Origin: Reyranella sp.
Lineage (GTDB): Bacteria; Pseudomonadota; Alphaproteobacteria; Reyranellales; Reyranellaceae
Reading direction: 5' to 3'
Assembly (NCBI GenBank): GCA_022844015.1
Contig: JALHMO010000034.1
Coordinates: forward strand, 1-47,691
Length of the DNA: 47,691 nucleotides
Positions 1 to 7,946 of the stretch are shown piece after piece. Position 1 is the stretch's first letter. Each line of letters starts with the position of its first letter. Below the pieces are notes generated by a model. The model did not search any database. It saw only the letters and a list, made by a program, of their open reading frames with translations, and had not been told where the DNA came from. The position numbers and the translations under genes were made by a program.

Positions 1-558
1 GCCGACCGTGGCGCGGCCGCCGCGGCCGGCGACGGCAATGCCGCCGTAGCCACCTGGCACCAGCAGGTGGCTGCCCGGCCCGCCGCGCGCCACGCCGCTG
101 TCGCCCGTCACGGCCACGCCGCAGGCGCCGACATCGGCGATGCCGCTGGCGTCCTGCATCACCAACTGCACCGACATCGCCGCTCGGTCGGCGCCGTGCT
201 GGATCAGGGTCTCCAGCGCGCCGCGCGGGTCGCCGCGATAGATCACTGTGCCGGCCGAGAACTCCAGCGCCGAGCCGGACGTCACGCCCGGCATGTCCTC
301 CGCGTCGAGGCGCACGATTGCCCATTGCGGCGAGTCGAGGAACGCCGCGGCCGGGTCGCCGACGCCCCACGGAAGACCGCGAATGCCGCGCTGGCCAGTC
401 GACTCGTCGGCCCGGTCGCGCAGGGCGAGCCGGCCGCGCGCCGGAAAGCCCCAGCCGCTGACGCGCTCCCTGTTGCCGCTGTCCGAACCGACGCCGCACA
501 GGACCAGGATCGGCGTGGCCATGACCGGCATGGTGCCCGGCAGCGACCGCTCGCTCAC
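1..558 (-). CDS. Hypothetical protein, partial (C-terminus outside window)
   Basis: An open frame of 186 codons runs on the minus strand from a GTG at 558 to the window edge without a stop. The GTG overlaps the stop of the upstream RidA-like gene as GTGA (555-558), a typical translational-coupling overlap, so the two are probably co-transcribed. The visible protein has a short hydrophobic N-terminal strand (MATPILVLCGVG), then a soluble mixed region, and becomes glycine-rich toward the edge (GGPGSHLLVPGGYGGIAVAG). I do not recognise the family. Third positions are strongly G/C, as in the neighbouring real genes. Two plus-strand frames over the same DNA are low-complexity Arg/Ala products and look like shadows. 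Confidence 0.6.
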   Translation of the reverse strand, partial: MSERSLPGTMPVMATPILVLCGVGSDSGNRERVSGWGFPARGRLALRDRADESTGQRGIRGLPWGVGDPAAAFLDSPQWAIVRLDAEDMPGVTSGSALEFSAGTVIYRGDPRGALETLIQHGADRAAMSVQLVMQDASGIADVGACGVAVTGDSGVARGGPGSHLLVPGGYGGIAVAGRGGRATVG

Positions 559-974
559 GGCAGGATTGCTTCGCCCTCGATCTCGACCTTGGCGTTGGGA
601 TCGATCAGGGCCGATACCTGGACCAGCGTCATCGCCGGGAAGTGCCGGCCGAGCGTCACGCCCCACGCCGCGCCGATCGCGGCGCCAGCCGCATTGAACT
701 CGGCGATGTCGGTGACATAGGCGCGCAGCGCCACCAGATGCGTCGGCTCGCCGCCTGCCGCCTTCAGCACCGCCACCAGATTCTTCAGCGCCACGCCCCA
801 TTGCGTGCCGGCGTCGGTGCCCGCCGGGATGTGCGCCTGCCCTGGCTCGCGCCCAATCTGGCCGGCGATGCGCACGCTCTTCGTGCCGGTGGCGACGACG
901 CCATGCGAGAACCCGCGCGGGCGCGTCCACCCCTCGGGCAGGACCGGCGTGTAGGCAATGTCGGATGCGGGCAT
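555..974 (-). CDS. RidA/YjgF/UK114 family protein
   Basis: A 139-residue protein of the RidA (YjgF/YER057c/UK114) fold, small trimeric cytosolic proteins of which the best known hydrolyse reactive enamine/imine intermediates from PLP enzymes. Family features seen are the N-terminal GFSHGVVATG strand, AGQIG, the helix ending LVALRAYVTD (residues 80-89) and the C-terminal strand VEIEGEAI (130-137). The motif that carries the catalytic Arg in true RidA (FPARS) reads FPAMT here (112-116), so Met115 stands where Arg105 of Escherichia coli RidA should be. This points to one of the Rid subgroups without deaminase activity. Its stop overlaps the GTG of the next gene. ATG at 974 is the natural start. 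Confidence 0.85.
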   Translation of the reverse strand: MPASDIAYTPVLPEGWTRPRGFSHGVVATGTKSVRIAGQIGREPGQAHIPAGTDAGTQWGVALKNLVAVLKAAGGEPTHLVALRAYVTDIAEFNAAGAAIGAAWGVTLGRHFPAMTLVQVSALIDPNAKVEIEGEAILP

Positions 975-1041
975 GGTCGTGGTTCCTCCTGGAAGATTGG
1001 CGAGCAGCCTACTTCATCTTTGTTGGCCACGCTTCTGTAGC

Positions 1042-1175
1042 TCTCCTCCCCAGCATCTTCGCTGGGGAGGTGTCCGCGTAATCGCGGACGGAGGGGTCAT
1101 GAGCAGGTCTCTGGCCCATGACCCCTCCGTCGCCGATGACGGCGACACCTCCCCAGCGAAGACGCTGGGGAGGAG
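1042..1175. repeat. Long imperfect palindrome (interspersed repeat, CTCCCC type)
   Basis: Two arms of about 60 bp (1042-1101 and 1117-1175) are near reverse complements around a 15-bp loop. Each arm carries its own small hairpin: a CCCCAGC...GCTGGGG stem in both, and a second stem around the CGCGTAATCGCG segment in the first arm. The same theme (CTCCCCnGC, GGAGGGGTCA) recurs at 8582-9038 and 46984-47432, so this is a genome-wide mobile or structural palindrome and not a local terminator. It fills the divergent gap between the RidA-like gene and the sulfurtransferase. Confidence 0.85.
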
Positions 1176-1240
1176 AACGACAGATTGCCAACCATCGCCG
1201 TCGGTGTGACCTTGCCGCAAACCCCGGAGGAGACATCGCC

Positions 1241-2116
1241 ATGCGCGACCCGCGCGCCCTGATTGACACCGCCACCCTCGCTGCGTCGCTTGGCGATCCG
1301 GCGCTGCGCGTGCTCGACTGCACGACGTATCTCGAGCCGACGCCGGCCGGCTCGTCCGAGCCCTATCACGCCGTGCCCGGCCGCAAGACGTTCGAGGACG
1401 GCCATGTGCCTGGCGCCGGTTTCCTCGACCTGCAGGGCGAGTTCTCCGATCCCGGCACGCACCTTCACTTCATGATGCCGCCGGTCGCCCGGTTGGAGGC
1501 GGCCTTCGGCCGGCACGGCGTCGGGGCAGGCACGCGCGTGGTGCTCTACAGCATCGGCACGATGATGTGGGCGACGCGCTTCTGGTGGATGCTGCGATCC
1601 CTGGGCTTCGACGACGCGGCAGTGCTCGACGGCGGCTTCGACAAGTGGAAGGCCGAGGGCCGGCCGATCGAGACGGGCACGCCGCGCGGCTATCCGGCGG
1701 CGACCTTCGTGGCCGTGCCGCGTGAAAAAATGTTCGTCGATGCCGCGACGGTGAAAGCCGCCATCGGCCGCGCCGACACGGTGACGGTGAACGCGCTCGG
1801 CCCGCAGTTCCATCGCGGGCTCGAGCCGAGCCGCTACGGCCGGCCCGGCCGTGTGCCCGGCAGCGTCAACGTGCCGGCCGCCACGCTGGTCGATCCCGCG
1901 ACCAAGGGCTTCACCACGCTGGCCGACGCGGCGCAGAAATTCGCCGCCCAGGGCGTGTCGAAGGACAAGCGCACGATCTGCTATTGCGGCGGCGGCATCT
2001 CGGCCACGATAGACCTGTTCCTGCTGCACCAGCTCGGCCACGACGACATCACGCTCTATGACGCCTCGATGGGCGAATGGGCGAAGACCCAGTCGCTGCC
2101 GATCGAGACCGACTGA
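1241..2116 (+). CDS. sseA: Sulfurtransferase (two rhodanese domains, thiosulfate/3-mercaptopyruvate type)
   Basis: A 291-residue tandem rhodanese protein. It moves a sulfane sulfur from thiosulfate or 3-mercaptopyruvate to a thiol acceptor through a cysteine persulfide, normally in the cytosol. The inactive N-terminal domain covers about residues 10-145 (DGHVPGAGFLD, VLDGGFDKWKAEGRPIE). The catalytic domain covers about 165-290 with the active-site loop ICYCGGGISAT, in which Cys249 is the expected persulfide residue. The C-terminal YDASMGEWAK is typical of the family. Length is normal. The longer upstream reading runs through the palindrome; the ATG at 1241 is preferred because GGAGG lies about 10 bp upstream. 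Substrate preference cannot be assigned, so the symbol is tentative. Confidence 0.88.
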   Translation: MRDPRALIDTATLAASLGDPALRVLDCTTYLEPTPAGSSEPYHAVPGRKTFEDGHVPGAGFLDLQGEFSDPGTHLHFMMPPVARLEAAFGRHGVGAGTRVVLYSIGTMMWATRFWWMLRSLGFDDAAVLDGGFDKWKAEGRPIETGTPRGYPAATFVAVPREKMFVDAATVKAAIGRADTVTVNALGPQFHRGLEPSRYGRPGRVPGSVNVPAATLVDPATKGFTTLADAAQKFAAQGVSKDKRTICYCGGGISATIDLFLLHQLGHDDITLYDASMGEWAKTQSLPIETD

Positions 2117-2124
2117 GGCAGGCG

Positions 2125-2730
2125 ATGCCCGATGGTCGGTGGTGCCATCTCTATCTCTCCGTGGCACTCGCGCTGGCGATGGCCGTCATGAGTCCCGCTG
2201 CGCCCGCGCACGCCCAGGCACAGGTCGACATCGTCGCCTGGTTCGCCAAGGCTGCCGCCGAGCGCGGCGCCGGCCTCGCCCGCAAGACGCAAACGGTCGA
2301 TGCGCGACCGGCCAGGCCGGGCGAGGTCGTGGTCACGATGATCAAGGGCGAGGGCAAGGAGACGCAGAGCCCGCCGGCCGCCGTCGGCGACTGGGTGGTG
2401 CGCAACCGCTGCCCCGAGACCGGCAACGAGGAGATCCTGGTGCGCGCCCCGACCTTCGCCCAGCGCTACGATGGGCCGATCGGGGGCCCGATCGGCGCCG
2501 CCGATGCCGCGGGCTGGCGGCCGTATCGCCCCCGCGGCAACCCGATGCGCTTCGTCACGGTGAGCGACAGCGACGGCGCGTTCCGCTTCACCGCGCCGTG
2601 GGGCGAGACCATGGTTGCCCGGCCGGGCGACCTGATCGTGCAGAACCCGGACAGCGCCAAGGACACCTATCGCATCGCCCGGGCGGCGTTCGCCTGCACG
2701 TACGAGGTGATGGCCGAGCCGCGCCGGTAG
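2125..2730 (+). CDS. Exported protein, PGDYG-like
   Basis: A 201-residue protein starting 8 bp after the sulfurtransferase stop, so probably in the same transcript. Residues 1-31 form a Sec signal peptide (hydrophobic SVALALAMAVM, then AHAQA cleavage region), placing it in the periplasm. The mature part contains KTQTVDARPARPGEVVVTMIKG early and ends with ARPGDLIVQNP followed by YRIARAAFACTYEV. This arrangement, a PGD turn followed by an FxxTYE-like ending, resembles the PGDYG family of unknown function. The assignment rests on pattern only. No catalytic motif is visible. Confidence 0.7.
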   Translation: MPDGRWCHLYLSVALALAMAVMSPAAPAHAQAQVDIVAWFAKAAAERGAGLARKTQTVDARPARPGEVVVTMIKGEGKETQSPPAAVGDWVVRNRCPETGNEEILVRAPTFAQRYDGPIGGPIGAADAAGWRPYRPRGNPMRFVTVSDSDGAFRFTAPWGETMVARPGDLIVQNPDSAKDTYRIARAAFACTYEVMAEPRR

Positions 2731-2772
2731 GGACCAAGCGAAGACGCACCGGCGGCGTGGCGACAACCACGC

Positions 2773-2882
2773 CCTCATGCCGAGGAGCTGCGCATGGCGC
2801 GGCGTCTCGAAGCATGGGCAGCGACCGCCTCGCTCGAGGCCACCCTTCGAGACGCGCCCTGCGGGCGCTCCTCAGGGTGAGG
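2773..2882. repeat. Interspersed palindromic repeat (CCTTCGAGACGC / CTCAGGATGAGG type)
   Basis: Left arm begins CCTCATGCCGAGGAG at 2773 and right arm ends CTCCTCAGGGTGAGG at 2882, with GGCGTCTCGAAGCATGGG pairing against CCCTTCGAGACGC inside. The same sequence family occurs at 8671-8835 and 44937-45049. It lies between the ends of two convergent genes and could act as a bidirectional terminator, but its recurrence marks it as a dispersed repeat. Confidence 0.85.
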
Positions 2883-2917
2883 TCGGAGCCTGTTAGAAAC
2901 TAGCCAACTACCCCGCG

Positions 2918-4117
2918 TTACCGCTGCAGCACGCCCAGTCCCTTCAGCCTGGCGATCTCCTCCGCGGAGTACCCCGCCTCGCCCAGCAGCGCCTCGGAAT
3001 GCTGGCCGACCGCCGGGGCGCGGGCCGGGGCGACCTTGGTCTCGCCGTCGAGGTGGAACGGACTCGACACCGTGAAGCCGCCGCCGTCGGCAAAGGGCAC
3101 CAGCGCGCCGATGGCGCGCGCCTGGGCGTCGTCGGCCGCCTCGTTCACCGAGGACACCGGGCCAAAGGTCACGCCGGCGCGCTCGAGGACGACACGCCAC
3201 TCGTCGAGATCGCGCTTGGCGAAGATCGCCTCGAGGATCTCGGTCAGCGCGCGGGCATTGGCGCGCCGCGCCAGCTGGGTCTCGAAGCGCGGATCGGCCG
3301 CCAGATGCTCGGCCTCGATCGCTTTCAGGAAGCCCGCGAGCTGGCGTGCCTCGTTGTGCAGCGCCATCAGGAACCAGCGCCCGTCGCGGCAGCGATAGTG
3401 GTTGGCGAGCGCGCTCGGCGTCTGCTTGCGCGGCGGGCGGTGCGCAACGTGCTCGCCGAACAGGCGGTTCTGCACGAAGCAGCCGTTGGCCCACAGGCCG
3501 TTCTGCAAGAGCGAGGTCTGCGCCACGCCGCCCTTGCCCGTGCGCTCGCGTCGGTAGAGCGCCGTCACGATGGCGGCGTAGAGCGCCGTCGCGGTCGGAT
3601 GGTCGCCCATGCCCGGCATGGAGCGCACCGGCTCGGCCTCGGCGCCGGTCCGTACCATGTCCATCAGGCCGGTGCGCGCCCAGTAGGCGGTGGCGTCGAA
3701 GCCGGTGCGCGCTGCCTCCTCGCCCGCCTCGCCGTAGGCCGAGATCGAGCCGTAGACCAGCCGCGGGTTGACCGCCAGCAGGTCGGCGGCGGCGATCCTG
3801 AGCCGTTCGCGCACCGGCAGCGGAAAGTTGGTGATGAAGACGTCGGCCCTGGCGACCAGGCGGTGCAGCACCGCGAGCCCCTCGGCCGGCTTGAGATCGA
3901 TCGCCAGGCTGCGCTTGTTGCGCGACGTCAGCTGCCACCAGTAATCCGTCACCTTGCCGGGCACCGCCACCGACGCCCGCCACGGATCGCCGGCGCCCGG
4001 CGGCTCGATCTTGATCACCTCGGCGCCGAAATCCGACAGGATCGTCGCCGCCGCCGGACCGGCGATCCAACTCGCGCAGTCGATGACCCGCAGGCCGGAG
4101 AAGATGCCGTCAACCAT
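2918..4117 (-). CDS. CaiB/BaiF family (class III) CoA-transferase
   Basis: A 399-residue protein of the usual length for family III CoA-transferases, which move CoA between acyl-CoA and a free carboxylate via an aspartyl-CoA thioester in interlocked dimers. It starts GIFSGLRVIDCASWIAGP and continues with LSDFGAEVIKIEPPGAGDPWR (the conserved nucleotide-contacting N-terminal region) and NKRSLAIDLK. The catalytic aspartate is Asp172 in MPGMGDHPTAT. C-terminal VNEAADDAQARAIG and the short closing helix are also typical. The substrate cannot be predicted; no partner dehydrogenase or ligase is adjacent. It is convergent with the exported protein gene across a palindromic repeat. Confidence 0.9.
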   Translation of the reverse strand: MVDGIFSGLRVIDCASWIAGPAAATILSDFGAEVIKIEPPGAGDPWRASVAVPGKVTDYWWQLTSRNKRSLAIDLKPAEGLAVLHRLVARADVFITNFPLPVRERLRIAAADLLAVNPRLVYGSISAYGEAGEEAARTGFDATAYWARTGLMDMVRTGAEAEPVRSMPGMGDHPTATALYAAIVTALYRRERTGKGGVAQTSLLQNGLWANGCFVQNRLFGEHVAHRPPRKQTPSALANHYRCRDGRWFLMALHNEARQLAGFLKAIEAEHLAADPRFETQLARRANARALTEILEAIFAKRDLDEWRVVLERAGVTFGPVSSVNEAADDAQARAIGALVPFADGGGFTVSSPFHLDGETKVAPARAPAVGQHSEALLGEAGYSAEEIARLKGLGVLQR

Positions 4118-4497
4118 CGGGAGTTACCCTCGTGAGGATGCAATCACGCCACACAAACGCCGTCGTCGCCGCGCCAACTGTGTCACGCCATGGCCAACTG
4201 TCTCATGCAATGGGCCATCCTGACAGGGCTCACGACAGCGTCCGCGCGCTGGACGAAAGTGGCCATCGCCCCTCCCGGCCGCGCCGACCGCATGTCGGCC
4301 TGCCCTTCGCGGGAGGGCCGCCTGCCCCGCGGCGCAGTTTACAGGACACTCTGCCGATGCAAGATAGCCGGGCGCACGGCCGCGAGCGACATTCCCTGCC
4401 TGCCGGTCAGGCGGGGGCGGCCACGCCTGGCGTTGCGACCTCTGTCCAAGGTGACGATCCCTGCCCATCGTGGCGAACTCAGACAGGAACCAGCACG
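4118..4497. other. Intergenic region, divergent promoters; no gene seen
   Basis: This 380-bp stretch separates the CoA-transferase (minus) from the PAAR-like gene (plus). Frames crossing it in both directions give low-complexity Arg/Pro/Cys products with no start signal, and I reject them. The only structure noticed is a 20-bp tandem repeat at 4174-4213. Promoters for both flanking genes should lie here but I cannot place them with confidence. Confidence 0.6.
4174..4213. repeat. Two tandem 20-bp units upstream of the type VI module
   Basis: CCAACTGTGTCACGCCATGG (4174-4193) is followed directly by CCAACTGTCTCATGCAATGG (4194-4213), matching at 17 of 20 positions. Two head-to-tail units with a spacing close to two helical turns are a plausible binding site for a dimeric regulator, though chance duplication is possible. 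Confidence 0.55.
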
Positions 4498-4887
4498 ATG
4501 CCCATGCAAGTCGTGAACACGGCGCAACTGGCCTGCAGCTTCGGGGCGGCGCCCTCGACGCTCACTGTGCTGCCGGTCAACCGGGTCAATTGCGGCAACC
4601 AGCCGGCCGCCAACATCATGGACCACGTCTCGATGGTCAACATCATGCCCTTCGGCCTGTGCGCGGCCCCGACCAACCCGCAGGTCATCGCCGCCACCTC
4701 GGCGGCGCTCGGCGTGTTCACGCCGCAGCCCTGCATGCCGGTCACGCCGGCGCCCTGGGTGCCCGGCGCGGTGACGGTTAAGATCGCCAACCAGCCGGCA
4801 CTGGACAACATCTCGAAGTGCAATTGCACCTGGCTGGGCATCATCTCGGTCGTGATGCCGGGACAGGTGCAGACCAACATTCCGTGA
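4498..4887 (+). CDS. PAAR-like protein (DUF4280 family), type VI spike tip
   Basis: A 129-residue protein fitting the DUF4280 PAAR-like family: MPMQVVNTAQLACSFG, then APSTLTVLPVNRV, NIMDHVSMVNIMPFGLC, LGVFTPQPCMPVTPAPWVPG and VKIANQPALDNISKCNCTW. Proteins of this family are thought to sharpen the VgrG spike of type VI secretion or related contractile systems; the several Cys and His residues could bind a metal as in PAAR proteins. It lies 82 bp upstream of vgrG on the same strand, the expected partner. The longer frame from 4132 is rejected because its N-terminus is low-complexity; the ATG at 4498 gives the family's normal N-terminus. Confidence 0.87.
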   Translation: MPMQVVNTAQLACSFGAAPSTLTVLPVNRVNCGNQPAANIMDHVSMVNIMPFGLCAAPTNPQVIAATSAALGVFTPQPCMPVTPAPWVPGAVTVKIANQPALDNISKCNCTWLGIISVVMPGQVQTNIP

Positions 4888-4969
4888 GCCTGGCCTGTGA
4901 AGCCTGCTCGTGAAGCTTGCCCGCGAGCCGGGCCGTGAGCCGGACGACGACGGCGGGGGGAGACGTCTG

Positions 4970-7894
4970 ATGGCCGATAGTCCGCAGAAAGACGCGTTGA
5001 TCCAGTTCGACATGCCGGTGCTCGACGACCCGGACAAGCTGCTGGTGACCGGCGTCATCGGCCAGGAGGCGATCTCCCGGCCGTTCGTCTACACGCTGTC
5101 GCTGGTGTCGAAGGACAAGAACATCGAGCCGGCCACGATGCTCGGCAAGTTCGCGGGCTTTCGCATCCGGCGGCGCGAAGGCGACGCGATCAAGGAAACA
5201 AAGGGCTTCAGCGGCTTCATCGCCTCGTTCTCGCGCGGCGAGATGCTGGCGCCGCGGCGCCAGTTCCGCGTCTACTCGCTGCGCCTGGTGTCGGCCTTGT
5301 CCCTGCTCGACCAGGGCACGAACTTTCGCATCTTCCAGGACAAGGACGTCCTGCAGATCATCGACGCCGTGTTCAAGGACGCCAACCAGGAGCGGTTCAG
5401 CAACCGCTTCACGCTGGATTTCACCATCCGCGTCCTGTCGAGCGAGAAGTATCCGCCCCTGCAGTTCTGCGTCCAATACAACGAGACCGATTTCAACTTC
5501 GTTTCCCGGCTGATGGAGCAGCACGGCCTGCACTATTTCTTCGAGCAGACCGACAAGAACCACAAGCTGGTCATCGTCGACGGCCCGCCCTACCCCAACA
5601 ACCCGGCCTCGCCCGTGGCGTTCATCGGCGGCGCGAAGAATGCCCGCGGCTCGATCGGCGACGGCTGGAAGCACAATTTCGATCCGCAGCTGGAAAACTG
5701 GATCTATCGCGATCGCGAGTACCGCAACATTCCGGCGCTGTCGGAAGACAACCGGGAGACCGTCATTCCCGAGGTGAAGGCGGCGCTGCAGGGCGAGCAG
5801 TTCATGTATCCCGGCGGTTTCGCGACGCTCAGCACCCAGGGCCAGACGGCGAACTACGTGAAGGGCCTGGTGCGCACCCGGATGGAGGAGGAGGAAACCC
5901 GCTACGACACCTTCTCCGGCAGCTCGTTCAACGTGCCGTTCGCCGCCGGCACGCGCATCAAGATCATCGAGGTCAAGGAGCAGCCCGCCGAGGAGCGCAT
6001 CCCCAACGAGCTCGAGAAGGAATACCTGCTGACCTCGGTGTCGTTCTCGGCGACCGAGGCGACCTTCACCAAGGAAACGACGGCCGAGATCCTGCTGCGG
6101 TTGCTGAAGAGCGCGGCCGAGGCCGGCGGAGAGGCCGGCCTCGGCGCGCTGACGCAGTCCGCGAAAGCCAATCTTCCCGACGTCAACAAGACGATCAACG
6201 AGCTGCCCCGGCTGGGCAGCCTCATCGGCAGCTTCTTCGGCGGCTTTGCCGGCGTGGCCGTCGCCGCGGCGGCTGAAATCCTGAAACCGCATCTCTCCGA
6301 CGTGCCGATCATCGGGATCTTCTTCAAGAAGACGCCGCCGCCGCCGGCCTACAACAACAGCTTCACCTGCATTCCGATCGTCGCCGGCCGGCAGTACCGC
6401 TCGCCCAGCATCAGCAGGAAGCCGCGGGTGGCCGGGCCGCAGACCGCGACGGTGTTCGGCGCCACCGACGAGGACGTCTCGACCGACGAGCTCGGCCGGG
6501 TGAAGGTGAAGTTCGACTGGGACCGCACCGGCACGGGCGGCCCGAAGAAGCCCGAGACCAACTCCTGCTTCATCCGCGTCGCCCAGCCGTGGGCCGGCCC
6601 CAAATGGGGCATGCAGTTCCTCCCGCGCGTCGGCGAGGAGGTGCTGGTCGACTTCATCGACGGCGATCCCGACCGGCCGCTGATCACCGGGCGGGTCTTC
6701 AACGCCGCCCACAACTACCCGCTCGACCTGCCCAAGTTCCGCCTGCGCAGCGGCATCAAGACCCGCACGGTGCCGCTCGCCACCAACGACAAGGCGAAGT
6801 TCCACATGATGCGGTTCGACGACACCGCGGGGAAGGAGCAGCTGCTGCTGCGCAGCCAGGGCCGCACCGACGTCACCTCGTTCGGCACCTACTACGAGAC
6901 CGTGCATTCCACCCTGCACTCGCTGATCGGCGGCAAGGACCCCGAGACCGGCAAGTCGGGCGGCTCGCTGATCGTGACGGTGGGCGGCGAGCACGACCAG
7001 CACATCATGAAGGACATGTACGAGGGCGTCGACGCGCAGCTCCAGCACACCGTGAAGGCCGACGTGTCGTACGACCATCAGGCCAAGCAGAGCACCATCG
7101 TCGGCACCAAGGCCACCCTGAACGCGCAGGAAGTGGTGGTCGAGGCGTCGCAGAAGATCACCCTGAAGGTCGGCGCCAGCTTCGTCGTGGTCGACCCGGC
7201 CGGCGTGTTCATCTCCGGGGCAATGGTGAACATCAACTCGGGCGGCTCGCCCGGCAGCACGGTGAACCTCACCATGACCGACCCGCTGGACGCCACCCGG
7301 GCCGATCCGGGCGACCCGCAGGATTTCATCGAGAAACAGCCGCCCTGGAAGGGAGGCGGACGGCGCACCCGCACCGTCAACGCCCATCACGGATTGACGG
7401 TCACCGCCAACAAGGACGGCAGCCTTCAGGTCGGCAAGGGCATCAAGGTGGCGGGCGATTCGAAGTACCAGGATACGGTGATCTCGCAGCTCGCGCTGAT
7501 GAACGATACCAAGACGGGAAATGCGCTGATCACCGACTACCAGGGCACGGGCAGGACGCTGACCATCCAGCCGCAGGTCCCGCCGCCCAATCCGCCGAAC
7601 GCCGGCGCGACCCCGGCCAACCCCGCCGACGCCAAGAACGGCAAGGGATCGAATTCGACCGTCGGCTACAACCCCGAACAATGGCCCAACCCGGTGAATG
7701 CGCCCGACGTGCCGGGCGACGTCATCCTCTTCCACGAGATGACCCATGCCGATCACCATGCTCACGGCTCGCGCGACCCGACGAAGCGCAACGACGGCTT
7801 CACCACCAACGAGGAATTCAATACGATCGGGCCGGAAAACGACTATCGCGACGAGCGCGGTGTGCGCCGCCGCGTTAATCATCAAGGTCTGTAG
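4970..7894 (+). CDS. vgrG: Type VI secretion tip protein VgrG with C-terminal M91/NleD-like metallopeptidase domain
   Basis: A 974-residue evolved VgrG. Residues 1 to about 375 are the gp27-like base (LQFCVQYNETDFNFVSRLME; HGLHYFFE). About 495-575 is the gp5 OB-fold (RVKVKFDWDRTG, SCFIRVAQPWAGPKWG, FLPRVGEEVLVDFIDGDPD), followed by a beta-helix stalk. After about residue 805 comes a non-VgrG domain with GKGSNSTVGYNPEQW and VILFHEMTHADHHAHG: the HExxH zinc site is His922-Glu923 and His926, and NEEFNTIG plus ENDYRDERG follow. This layout matches M91 (NleD-like) zinc peptidase effectors. An odd insertion at about 378-455 (GSFFGGFAGVAVAAAAEIL) separates base and OB-fold. ATG 4970 has GGGGGAG upstream. 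No other type VI genes are in the window. Confidence 0.93.
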   Translation: MADSPQKDALIQFDMPVLDDPDKLLVTGVIGQEAISRPFVYTLSLVSKDKNIEPATMLGKFAGFRIRRREGDAIKETKGFSGFIASFSRGEMLAPRRQFRVYSLRLVSALSLLDQGTNFRIFQDKDVLQIIDAVFKDANQERFSNRFTLDFTIRVLSSEKYPPLQFCVQYNETDFNFVSRLMEQHGLHYFFEQTDKNHKLVIVDGPPYPNNPASPVAFIGGAKNARGSIGDGWKHNFDPQLENWIYRDREYRNIPALSEDNRETVIPEVKAALQGEQFMYPGGFATLSTQGQTANYVKGLVRTRMEEEETRYDTFSGSSFNVPFAAGTRIKIIEVKEQPAEERIPNELEKEYLLTSVSFSATEATFTKETTAEILLRLLKSAAEAGGEAGLGALTQSAKANLPDVNKTINELPRLGSLIGSFFGGFAGVAVAAAAEILKPHLSDVPIIGIFFKKTPPPPAYNNSFTCIPIVAGRQYRSPSISRKPRVAGPQTATVFGATDEDVSTDELGRVKVKFDWDRTGTGGPKKPETNSCFIRVAQPWAGPKWGMQFLPRVGEEVLVDFIDGDPDRPLITGRVFNAAHNYPLDLPKFRLRSGIKTRTVPLATNDKAKFHMMRFDDTAGKEQLLLRSQGRTDVTSFGTYYETVHSTLHSLIGGKDPETGKSGGSLIVTVGGEHDQHIMKDMYEGVDAQLQHTVKADVSYDHQAKQSTIVGTKATLNAQEVVVEASQKITLKVGASFVVVDPAGVFISGAMVNINSGGSPGSTVNLTMTDPLDATRADPGDPQDFIEKQPPWKGGGRRTRTVNAHHGLTVTANKDGSLQVGKGIKVAGDSKYQDTVISQLALMNDTKTGNALITDYQGTGRTLTIQPQVPPPNPPNAGATPANPADAKNGKGSNSTVGYNPEQWPNPVNAPDVPGDVILFHEMTHADHHAHGSRDPTKRNDGFTTNEEFNTIGPENDYRDERGVRRRVNHQGL

Positions 7895-7946
7895 TGCCGC
7901 CCTCGGCGCGCCCGGGCTGACCACGCCGCGACAGGAGATTGTCGAG

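Noticed and set aside
67..720. Plus-strand ORF of 217 residues over the first genes
   Set aside because: Low-complexity Ala/Arg/His product antisense to two genes with clear family or coupling evidence; typical GC-rich shadow.
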